From an uncultured Carboxylicivirga sp. (GTDB taxonomy: Bacteria > Bacteroidota > Bacteroidia > Bacteroidales > Marinilabiliaceae), in contig NZ_OY771430.1 in NCBI RefSeq assembly GCF_963674565.1, forward strand, positions 3,968,001 to 4,032,000: 64,000 bases of DNA. The letters are read 5' to 3'. The notes under the pieces are model-generated. The model was not told the DNA's origin. It worked only from the letters and a program-made list of their open reading frames with translations, and did not search any database. Below, piece after piece: positions 33,459 through 40,946 of this stretch; the first letter of the stretch is position 1, and each line of letters opens with the position of its first letter. The position numbers were made by a program, and so were the translations under genes.

Positions 33459-34646
33459 CTATTCAATCACTTTTAGCTCTTTTCCAATCTTTACAAAGGC
33501 GCTAATGGCCTGATCCAGATGATGGCGTTCGTGAGCAGCCGATAGCTGAATACGAATACGTGCCTGACCTTTAGGAACCACCGGATAATAGAACCCGATA
33601 ACGTAAATTCCTTCTTCCAGTAAACGGGCAGCAAATTCCTGCGACAATTTGGCATCGTATAACATCAATGCTGCAATAGCAGATTTACTCGGTTTTAAAT
33701 CAAAACCTGCCTCAGTTAATTTAGCTCTGAAATATTCAGCATTATCCATCACCTTATCACGAAGAGCTGTTGACTCTGTCAACATTTTAAATACTTCTAA
33801 TGAAGCTCCAATAATTGATGGTGCCAGTGAGTTAGAAAATAAATAAGGACGAGAGCGCTGACGTAACATGTCAATAATTTCCTTTCGACCGGTTGTGTAA
33901 CCTCCCAGGGCTCCACCTAAAGCTTTTCCTAAGGTTCCTGTGATGATATCCACTCGTCCCATTACATTGTTATATTCATGGGTACCTCGACCTGTTTTTC
34001 CGATAAATCCGGCTGCATGACAATCATCCACCATTACCAATGCATCATATTTTTCAGCTAGATCACAGATCTGATCCAACTTTGCAATATCGCCATCCAT
34101 TGAGAAAACTCCATCGGTAACAATAATACGGAATCGTTGTGCCTGAGCTTTTTTTAATTGCTCTTCCAGATCTGCCATGTCAGCATGTGCATATCGATAA
34201 CGGGCTGCCTTACATAAACGAACTCCATCAATAATAGAAGCATGATTCAATGCATCAGAAATAATGGCATCCTCTTCGGTAAATAAAGGTTCAAAAACTC
34301 CACCATTCGCGTCAAAACAAGCGGCATATAAAATTGTATCCTCAGTACCCAGAAATTCAGCAATCTTAGCTTCCAGTTCTTTATGAATATCCTGTGTGCC
34401 ACAGATAAAACGAACTGATGACAAACCATATCCATGGGTATCCATAGCTTTTTGACCTGCTTCTACAACTCTTGGATGAGACGACAATCCCAGATAGTTG
34501 TTGGCACAAAAGTTCAAAACAGTCTTCCCTCCTACCTGAATTTCGGCACCCTGAGGAGAGGTAATAATTCGTTCGTTTTTATAAAGGCCCGATTCTTTAA
34601 TGCCTTCTATTTCATTCTTCAAAAAATCCTGAAACTTACCGTACAT
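33459..34646 (-). CDS. kbl: Glycine C-acetyltransferase (2-amino-3-ketobutyrate CoA ligase)
   Basis: PLP enzyme of threonine degradation that converts 2-amino-3-ketobutyrate and CoA to glycine and acetyl-CoA. 395 residues, the usual length for the alpha-oxoamine synthase family. Motifs: FCANNYLGLSSHP, SDALNHASIIDGVRLC, VMVDDCHAAGFIGKTGRGT (Asp and His of the PLP pocket) and the Schiff-base Lys241 in TGTLGKALGGALGGY. Distinction from serine palmitoyltransferase or KAS-like relatives rests on the N-terminal RFICGTQDIHKELE segment, which is typical of Kbl. The threonine dehydrogenase gene usually paired with it is not in the window. Confidence 0.92.
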   Translation of the reverse strand: MYGKFQDFLKNEIEGIKESGLYKNERIITSPQGAEIQVGGKTVLNFCANNYLGLSSHPRVVEAGQKAMDTHGYGLSSVRFICGTQDIHKELEAKIAEFLGTEDTILYAACFDANGGVFEPLFTEEDAIISDALNHASIIDGVRLCKAARYRYAHADMADLEEQLKKAQAQRFRIIVTDGVFSMDGDIAKLDQICDLAEKYDALVMVDDCHAAGFIGKTGRGTHEYNNVMGRVDIITGTLGKALGGALGGYTTGRKEIIDMLRQRSRPYLFSNSLAPSIIGASLEVFKMLTESTALRDKVMDNAEYFRAKLTEAGFDLKPSKSAIAALMLYDAKLSQEFAARLLEEGIYVIGFYYPVVPKGQARIRIQLSAAHERHHLDQAISAFVKIGKELKVIE

Positions 34647-34747
34647 AGCTTAAATTTTTTGCTGGTTGAGTTAGTTTATAATCTTCTTCAAATGTAGCAG
34701 TACTGAAATTAAAGAAATATGATATTAAGCATACTATTCAACCCTTA

Positions 34748-35728
34748 TTAATTAAGGATTTTCTTAATCTTCTCGTGAATTTCCTTCCAGGTATCTTCTG
34801 TCATTTTAGGACCCACAACTTCTATAACATGACCCGAAAGAATTGAACCAATATTTCCACATTTTGCCAAATCAAGGTTTTGAATTAATCCATACAAGAA
34901 CCCTGCAGCGTACAAATCACCAGCACCGGTTGTATCAATGCTGTTTACCGGAATGATACCTACTTTAACCACTTCATCAAAACGCTTTATCAGCGATCCT
35001 TCTTTACCAAGTTTTAAAACAGCTACTTCAGTTCCTTTTGCTAATTCATTTAAGGCTTCTTCACCTTCTTTGCCTGTATAGGCTTTAGCTTCTTCTTCGT
35101 TGGCAAAAATGATATCAACATAATTCTCAACCAGATTCTTCAGAAAGTCAAGGTTATCTTCCACTACATTAAAGCTGGCCAGGTCGATACTAGTCTTAAG
35201 GCCTTTGGCTTTTGCAATCTGGTATGCTTTCTCAATCAATGGTTTATTCTGAACCAGGTATCCTTCAACATGAAAATAAGTGTACCCTTCAAACAAATGC
35301 TCCAATAAATCATCGGCTGATAACTCTATGGCTGCACCTAAACAGGTAGCAAAAGTACGCTCCGAATCAGGACTGATCAAAGCAATAGCCCTACCCGATT
35401 CTGCTTCACTCTCACTTAAATGAGGCGTAATGTTATTACTTGACATGTCGTTTCTGAAAACCTGTCCTAACTCATCCTTTCCAATCTTGCCAATAAAACC
35501 GGTTTTTACCCCTAAATTAGCTAAGCCATGGATGGTATTAGCAGCAGAACCACCACTGGCCAGATTTTTCTTTAAATGAGCGGTTGCTTCCATTACTTTA
35601 TTGGCAGCTTCGCTGTCTACCAACTGCATACTTCCCTTCGGTAAGCTTAGTTTTTCCAATAAAGAATCGCTTTCCAGTCGTGCCAACACATCTACTAATG
35701 CATTTCCTAATCCCAGTACACTACTCAT
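34748..35728 (-). CDS. PfkB-family sugar/nucleoside kinase (adenosine-kinase-like)
   Basis: 326-residue cytoplasmic kinase of the ribokinase/PfkB family. N-terminal substrate-binding motif GGSAANTIHGLANLG (the two-glycine PfkB signature 1), and C-terminal signature DTTGAGDLYAAGFLYGL with the catalytic Asp of GAGD. The VLGLGNALVDVLARLE start and SGRAIALISPDSERTFATCLGA segment are typical of the adenosine-kinase-like subgroup widespread in Bacteroidota. The exact substrate is not certain. It is a single gene 101 bases upstream of kbl on the same strand. Confidence 0.9.
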   Translation of the reverse strand: MSSVLGLGNALVDVLARLESDSLLEKLSLPKGSMQLVDSEAANKVMEATAHLKKNLASGGSAANTIHGLANLGVKTGFIGKIGKDELGQVFRNDMSSNNITPHLSESEAESGRAIALISPDSERTFATCLGAAIELSADDLLEHLFEGYTYFHVEGYLVQNKPLIEKAYQIAKAKGLKTSIDLASFNVVEDNLDFLKNLVENYVDIIFANEEEAKAYTGKEGEEALNELAKGTEVAVLKLGKEGSLIKRFDEVVKVGIIPVNSIDTTGAGDLYAAGFLYGLIQNLDLAKCGNIGSILSGHVIEVVGPKMTEDTWKEIHEKIKKILN

Positions 35729-35783
35729 AATTAAATCATTATTATTTTTTCGATATTTTTAATTCAAAAATTTTCACAAAGAT

Positions 35784-35815
35784 ATTGCATATTTTGAAGA
35801 TTCCTTATAGTTTTG
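35784..35815 (+). promoter_or_regulatory. Promoter of the tRNA-Asn genes
   Basis: ATTG (35784-35787) as the -33 element and TAGTTTTG (35808-35815) as a perfect TAnnTTTG -7 box, with a 20-base spacer as in known Bacteroidota promoters. Transcription would start about 55 bases before the first tRNA. Confidence 0.55.
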
Positions 35816-35876
35816 CACAGCATTTGAGAAAAGCACAGCCACACGGGTAGTGCGATACAAACTGAAATAAAAAAAT

Positions 35877-35950
35877 TCCCTAGTAGCTCAGTTGGTTAGA
35901 GCGGCGGACTGTTAATCCGTAGGTCGTAGGTTCAAGTCCTACCTGGGGAG
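35877..35950 (+). tRNA. tRNA-Asn (GTT), copy 1
   Basis: 74 bases with all four arms: acceptor TCCCTAG pairing with CTGGGGA, D-loop AGCTCAGTTGGTTAGAGC, anticodon loop TGTTAAT with GTT, T-arm GTAGGTTCAAGTCCTAC, and G as discriminator. CCA is not encoded. It is identical to the copy at 35993. The 3' end runs into a 7-bp hairpin (GAGCTTC with GAAGCTC), probably a processing signal. Confidence 0.97.
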
Positions 35951-35992
35951 CTTCATAAAAGCTAAACGAAGCTCTTATAAAAAATATTTGAT

Positions 35993-36066
35993 TCCCTAGT
36001 AGCTCAGTTGGTTAGAGCGGCGGACTGTTAATCCGTAGGTCGTAGGTTCAAGTCCTACCTGGGGAG
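35993..36066 (+). tRNA. tRNA-Asn (GTT), copy 2
   Basis: Identical in all 74 bases to copy 1, beginning 42 bases after it, so the two form a short tandem unit from one promoter. It is followed by a terminator. Confidence 0.97.
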
Positions 36067-36069
36067 CTG

Positions 36070-36099
36070 TAAAGCCATCCATTTTGGGTGGCTTTTTTG
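36070..36099 (+). terminator. Terminator of the tRNA-Asn unit
   Basis: Stem AAGCCATCC with GGGTGGCTT (one G-T pair) then T6. A decayed copy of this same hairpin occurs about 125 bases downstream at the end of the first pseudo-tRNA. Confidence 0.8.
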
Positions 36100-36114
36100 T
36101 TTTATATCAATAAT

Positions 36115-36230
36115 GTTGGTTAGAGCGGTCCACGAACCATCGGGATTAAACCGCAGGGCGTAGCTTCTCCCAATAAATCAGAAACCTGCGGTGCTATGAA
36201 GTCATCCATTTTAGACATCTTTTGGGTCTT
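36115..36230 (+). pseudogene. Decayed tRNA-Asn copy plus decayed terminator
   Basis: GTTGGTTAGAGCGG at 36115-36128 is identical to the D-arm region of the functional tRNAs. It is followed by an unrelated segment with CGAACCATCGGGATTAA (36133-36149), then a divergent acceptor end. The last about 39 bases align at roughly 29 of 39 positions to the tRNA 3' end plus its terminator (CTGGGGAGCTGTAAAGCCATCC), including the shared CATCCATTTT. So this was once a third tRNA-Asn with its terminator. It cannot fold as a tRNA now. Confidence 0.7.
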
Positions 36231-36375
36231 ATAGCATGCTTAGTCCTGAAGTATCAAAATTAATTCTTAGGTCATAAGTTCTTCTGAAGATTCTGATAGT
36301 TGAGAACTAAAAAAATCTAAACCTCTCTGCTTATTCTACTTTATAAAATTCTAGAATTGAAGTATCTTTAATTTT

Positions 36376-36675
36376 ATGTACTTCATATACATACTATATT
36401 CTCTTAAATCTGAGAGATATTATATAGGCTACTCTTCGGATCCACATAAGAGACTTGAAGAGCACAATTCTTATTCAGATAAATCAAAATACACTGCCAA
36501 ACACCAACCATGGGAATTAAAATGTTATTTCGAAGTTTCAAATAATATTTCTGTTGCAATCAGAGTTGAACGTTTTATTAAAAATCAGAAGAGCAAAGTA
36601 TTTCTTAAGAAGATAATAACTCAATTCAATAATCCAGAATTTATACAATCTATTATTATCAATGCTACCCGTTAG
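36376..36675 (+). CDS. Single-domain GIY-YIG endonuclease
   Basis: 99 residues, the whole length one GIY-YIG domain: YFIYILYSLKSERYYIGYSSDPHKRLEEHN gives the two short strands (YIL and YIG), Arg26 and His30, and VAIRVERFIKNQKSK carries the likely metal-binding Glu. Short stand-alone members of the UPF0213/YhbQ-like type are common in Bacteroidota and their role is unsettled. Here the stop TAG (36673-36675) lies inside a decayed tRNA-Asn copy, and another decayed copy lies upstream, so the gene sits between tRNA remnants. No other gene is linked to it. Confidence 0.88.
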   Translation: MYFIYILYSLKSERYYIGYSSDPHKRLEEHNSYSDKSKYTAKHQPWELKCYFEVSNNISVAIRVERFIKNQKSKVFLKKIITQFNNPEFIQSIIINATR

Positions 36676-36723
36676 AGCGATCCCGAACCATCGGGATTAA
36701 TCCGTGGGTTGTAGGTTCAACCT
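36671..36723 (+). pseudogene. Second decayed tRNA-Asn copy with inserted hairpin
   Basis: GTTAGAGCG (36671-36679) and GTAGGTTCAA (36711-36720) match the D- and T-arms of the functional tRNA-Asn, and TTAATCCG the 3' side of the anticodon arm. The 5' side of the anticodon arm is replaced by ATCCCGAACCATCGGGAT (36680-36697), a perfect 7-bp hairpin with a 4-base loop. CGAACCATCGGGATTAA (36684-36700) is shared exactly with the other pseudo-copy. The acceptor stem is gone. Confidence 0.7.
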
Positions 36724-36788
36724 ATGAATCATTGAACTTGCCAACTGAAAAGGAATCACAACGAGTCAGCTTTTAAATTTTATTTATC

Positions 36789-39206
36789 CTACATATCGAA
36801 TTTGGTTTCGACATCTCTTGTCTTCTTATTGTAATTACTAAATGTGTAGCTTAGATTGAATAATAAAATAGGAGATTCATTGTTAAAATCACCAACCAGT
36901 TTCATATTATTGGTATTAGTGGTTAACTCATAGTTAAGCGACTGCAGCGCATCCTTAAGTTGTAGATTAATTGAAAGCCTGTTGTTTAGAAATTGCTTTT
37001 TAAAGGCAATATCAAAAAAGTAATAGTCACTTAAATAACCTTGAGACCATGCCGTTTGACTGCTGTAATAACCAATTACTTGTAAAGAGGTGGATGGATT
37101 AAAATGAATTGAATTAACCATTTGGGTATTCCATGAAAAATCATTGTTTTTAACTTTAATCTCTTCCACTAATGCCCAGATGTCATAATAAAAGAGATTC
37201 GCATTCACATTTATGTTCCACCAATTATTTACTTTAATGTTACCCATTAACTCCAGACCCAAAGCTTTATCTCCACTATCATTGTGGAATATAGTATGAA
37301 TCTTTCCATCATCTTCAACTGTTAATTTTTGCTCAATTTTATGCTTGGTTGTTCTGTAATACAGATTAGAAGTAAAGGATGTCTGATCTTTGTTATAAGA
37401 GTAACCTAATTCAGAATTGCGAATAATTTCAGGTATCAAATAAGGATTCCCTTCAGAATAGAAATAATCATCCTGAAATTCAGGATAAGGATTCATATAA
37501 TATTCATCCGGACGATTAATACGGCTGGTTAAGGCAAATTTAAGAATTGACTGGTCATTAATATTTTTACTTAGTGAAACACCTGGAAAGAAGTTGGCTT
37601 TATTATAGTGATATTCTTCATTGGAACCTTTACGTTTTAATAACCTGTCGGTATATTCCATTCTTAGTCCTACTGATGTAGTTAAACCCAAAACTGAACT
37701 ATTAAGATTCAGATAAGTTGAATAAACACTTTCATCAAAATTATATTTGTTAGTGTAATCAGGATGATTAACCCAATCATTACTATTGTAATCAAACTCA
37801 GAATAAATTAGATTCAAGAAACGACTATATAAATGATACGAAACTCCTGCTTCTAAATCAGACTTATCGGAAAGCACATTAGTATAATCTGCATCCAATC
37901 TTAAATCATTACTATTGTTATTATTCAAAACATTCAATTGGTATGGGCTGGGATCTATTATCACTTGATTTTCGTCTGTGAAATAGGAAAGCTGGTTATT
38001 TATGAATTCATAATCGATGTATGAATAGTAAATATTTGCTGTGATTTTATCGTTTCGTTCATTTATGATCTTTGTAAATCCAATGTTATTGGTAAAAAAT
38101 GTTGGTTTTTGTGATAGATAAAAAGGGTTATACTTATGCTCTTCATTGCTTTCAGGGATAGTATAACCTGAATTGGTATTTAATATATTTGCATGCAATT
38201 TGTTATAACCGGTATGGAATGAGTATGAAATATTCGTATTCTCATTTGGGTTATAATCTATACCAAATCGAAAGCCCAAATTGGAGTCTGTAAAACTTCT
38301 ATCCTGCAACATTGAAGCATAGTGTGTGTTTGATTCATTGAATAATGTTCTATAGTAATTGTTATTTGCAGTTGTTGTGTAATCTCTCCAGTCTAATCCA
38401 ATGGAATAACTTGCTTTTTCTTTATTAAGATTTATCGTTACATCACCTGCATATTTATCCTTTGTTCCGATAGATGCATTTATCATTCCATTTAAGCCGC
38501 TTTGATAACCCCTTTTAAGTACGACATTGATTATTCCGGCTCCTCCCTCGGCATTATATTTTACTGATGGATTAGTAATTACTTCTATTTTACTAATCGT
38601 ATTGGCAGGAATTTGCTTTAAAACATCTCCCGATTGTAACGAAGTAGGTTTACCATTAACCAGAACAATAAAATCTGAACTACCTCTTAACTTCACATTT
38701 CCCTCCGGATCAATTTGCAAGGAAGGTGATAATCTAAGGGCATCAATAGCAGTACCGCCCGATGCAGATAAATTTGACGAAACATTAATAACCTGTCTGT
38801 CTACTGAATTTTTTATAGCAATGTTATTTGAAGTTACCACGATCTCCGAAAGAGCTTCAACATCCTGTACAAGTCGTAAGGTTCCCAGATTGATAATCTT
38901 TTCAGATGCGTTTAATATCAATGGGTCAACAATAAAGTCCTTATAACCCATAAAACTTATTTTTAAATGATATTCGCCATCAACCAATTTCTGTATCGAA
39001 AATTCGCCATCATTGTTGGTTATACCACCCGTAATCAAGGTTGAATCAATTCGCGAGAATATCGAAACGGTTGCGTTGGGAATAGCTTCGTTGGTTTGTT
39101 GTTCAATTACAACTCCGGTAACAGTCCATTTAGTTTCTGATGCCATTAAATAAGAAGAACCAATCCAGAAACAAAGAATAAGAAGGTGAAAATTTAATGA
39201 TTTCAT
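36789..39206 (-). CDS. TonB-dependent receptor with carboxypeptidase-like N-terminus
   Basis: 805-residue outer-membrane protein of the Bacteroidota OMP_b-brl_3 TonB-receptor type. Signal peptide 1-22, carboxypeptidase-regulatory-like domain about 28-115 (TVTGVVIEQQTNEAIPNATVSIFSR), plug domain about 130-225 with SGGTAIDALRLSPSLQ and VNGKPTSLQSGDVLKQIPANTISKIEVITNPSVKYNAEGGAGIINVVLK, then a long barrel. It has no SusD partner, so it is not a Sus importer; related receptors bind peptides, metals or unknown ligands. It is transcribed away from, and 125 bases downstream of, the AraC-type regulator on the same strand, which may control it. Confidence 0.9.
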   Translation of the reverse strand: MKSLNFHLLILCFWIGSSYLMASETKWTVTGVVIEQQTNEAIPNATVSIFSRIDSTLITGGITNNDGEFSIQKLVDGEYHLKISFMGYKDFIVDPLILNASEKIINLGTLRLVQDVEALSEIVVTSNNIAIKNSVDRQVINVSSNLSASGGTAIDALRLSPSLQIDPEGNVKLRGSSDFIVLVNGKPTSLQSGDVLKQIPANTISKIEVITNPSVKYNAEGGAGIINVVLKRGYQSGLNGMINASIGTKDKYAGDVTINLNKEKASYSIGLDWRDYTTTANNNYYRTLFNESNTHYASMLQDRSFTDSNLGFRFGIDYNPNENTNISYSFHTGYNKLHANILNTNSGYTIPESNEEHKYNPFYLSQKPTFFTNNIGFTKIINERNDKITANIYYSYIDYEFINNQLSYFTDENQVIIDPSPYQLNVLNNNNSNDLRLDADYTNVLSDKSDLEAGVSYHLYSRFLNLIYSEFDYNSNDWVNHPDYTNKYNFDESVYSTYLNLNSSVLGLTTSVGLRMEYTDRLLKRKGSNEEYHYNKANFFPGVSLSKNINDQSILKFALTSRINRPDEYYMNPYPEFQDDYFYSEGNPYLIPEIIRNSELGYSYNKDQTSFTSNLYYRTTKHKIEQKLTVEDDGKIHTIFHNDSGDKALGLELMGNIKVNNWWNINVNANLFYYDIWALVEEIKVKNNDFSWNTQMVNSIHFNPSTSLQVIGYYSSQTAWSQGYLSDYYFFDIAFKKQFLNNRLSINLQLKDALQSLNYELTTNTNNMKLVGDFNNESPILLFNLSYTFSNYNKKTRDVETKFDM

Positions 39207-39331
39207 GATTTCGAATGTTTTTGAACAAATGTTGTAATGAATTCATTTCTTTTCGACCGAATTAACAAAGTCGAACCATTTTCTTTCTGATAATTGGTTC
39301 GACTTTTGAATACTCACGGTTCGACTTTTAT

Positions 39332-40507
39332 CTAACCATCAGATAATAAATGCATTTTACGATATTCAGTTGGCGTTTTACCTGTATATTTTTTAAATGC
39401 TGTGTTAAAAGACGACTTGGAATTAAAACCAACATCATAAAGCACTTCCAATATGGTAACATTCTTTTTGTCTGAATTTCGCAAAATCTCCATGGCATTT
39501 TTAATGCGGTATCCATTTACAAAATCAAAGAAATGTTGGTTTAAATGATTATTTATTAATATGGATAAATCCCTGCTCGCTATGTTAATCTGTGAAGCCA
39601 GCTCATCTATATTTAACGAAGGATTTAAATAAGGCTTCTGCTTAATCATAAAGGTTCTTAATGATTGGATTTCATGGTTCTCAATTTCATTATCTACGTT
39701 ATTTAAATCACAATTTTGTTTTGGAATAACACTTTTAACTAATTGTAAATCTGATTTTATACCTCTAAATAACTCCGGAGTATGAAGTGCTTTTATCACC
39801 AACCATGCAATAAAAATAAGACCCAACAAGTTGACTGCCAAATAGGTGTAGTCGTATGCCATTTCGGAGTGACTGAATTTGAAAATATTTTTAAATGTGG
39901 CAATCAGGGCAATGAGCATAATTATACTCACCAATTGAAATAACCATTTATAATTTAATAGTTTGGCATTAGAAAAGTTCTCCAATAACAACTTCTTGTA
40001 TCTGATAATCAGCAGAAATGATAAAACTCCATAAACAAATATCTGCAGATGAATGGTAATATAAGAGATTCTTATTTCTAAGATTTGATAATAATCGGTT
40101 ATACTCAAAAATGCTTTCTTTACTTCAAAATCCTGTGAATAATAGTTGGGGATAAATATCAAAAAATCAAAAACAAAAGGTAATAAATGCCATAAATGCC
40201 TCTTTGACAATTTGAAATCTGAGTATATCACTGATTGCAAATACAGATAAAGCAACGGCATCTTTAAAAACACTGTAGAATTTAGTAACATACCCAAATC
40301 GGGATACATAGGATACAGAAAGAAATGAGCAAATAAACCACTTGAATCCTGTGCATCTACTAACAGAAATGATGCAAGAATTAAATTGCTTAACCTGTTT
40401 TTTGTTTTTGCTGTTATCAAAAAGAGAACCAGAATCCACGAAACAAAAACATAAATCAAACTTATAAAATTATCATAGCTTAGTGACTCCATATGAAATG
40501 GACGCAT
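39332..40507 (-). CDS. Membrane-bound AraC-family transcription regulator
   Basis: 391 residues. The first about 240 form seven or eight hydrophobic helices (SLIYVFVSWILVLFLITAKTK, LLYLYLQSVIY and later YLAVNLLGLIFIAWLVI). A linker follows, and a C-terminal AraC double helix-turn-helix spans about 280-390 (LNIDELASQINIASRDLSILINNHL, VTILEVLYDVGFNSKSSFNTAFKKYTGKTPTEYRK). A one-component design lets it read a membrane or lipophilic signal. An ATG five codons in (MESLSYD) is an alternative start. Its neighbour downstream on the same strand is the TonB receptor, a likely target. Confidence 0.9.
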   Translation of the reverse strand: MRPFHMESLSYDNFISLIYVFVSWILVLFLITAKTKNRLSNLILASFLLVDAQDSSGLFAHFFLYPMYPDLGMLLNSTVFLKMPLLYLYLQSVIYSDFKLSKRHLWHLLPFVFDFLIFIPNYYSQDFEVKKAFLSITDYYQILEIRISYITIHLQIFVYGVLSFLLIIRYKKLLLENFSNAKLLNYKWLFQLVSIIMLIALIATFKNIFKFSHSEMAYDYTYLAVNLLGLIFIAWLVIKALHTPELFRGIKSDLQLVKSVIPKQNCDLNNVDNEIENHEIQSLRTFMIKQKPYLNPSLNIDELASQINIASRDLSILINNHLNQHFFDFVNGYRIKNAMEILRNSDKKNVTILEVLYDVGFNSKSSFNTAFKKYTGKTPTEYRKMHLLSDG

Positions 40508-40946
40508 ACATTAAATCGAATGTTACAAGAAGTGTTGATAATTTTAAGCATTTAGTTTTCTAACTTATTTGAGTTAATTTTCAGATTCTGGGTCATGATA
40601 ATAACATTGGTTTTTTCTATCTCAAACAATTCTGTTCCTATTCAACTATTCTTTTCCGATACTTAGTTTGCTTTTCAATTAAACATCAGAACATCTATTC
40701 ATATATATAATATTTTAGACACAACAAATCCGTTAATTAAACTCTGTTTGCACTACTAACTTATAAAACAGAATCAGCAACTGTATTAGTAGAACATCCA
40801 TTACATTTCAACAATAGAAACTAATAAGGTAAATGCTTCTTATAATTTTATTTACACCTATTCAGAAAGGCCTTACATCCTTGACTTCAGATTATTTAAG
40901 TATTAAATTTACTTATTTACTAAAGAGGTAACTAAATAATTCAACC
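40508..40946. other. AT-rich divergent intergenic region
   Basis: 438 bases between the AraC regulator and the large lipoprotein. A loose 7-bp inverted repeat (CTACTAA at about 40757 with TTAGTAG at about 40786) is the only structure I found. It should hold both promoters. I see no gene. Confidence 0.4.

Noticed and set aside
36115..36723. tRNA gene with an intron as explanation of the two pseudo-tRNAs
   Set aside because: Both lack an acceptor stem and the pairing partner sequences, so no spliced tRNA could form.
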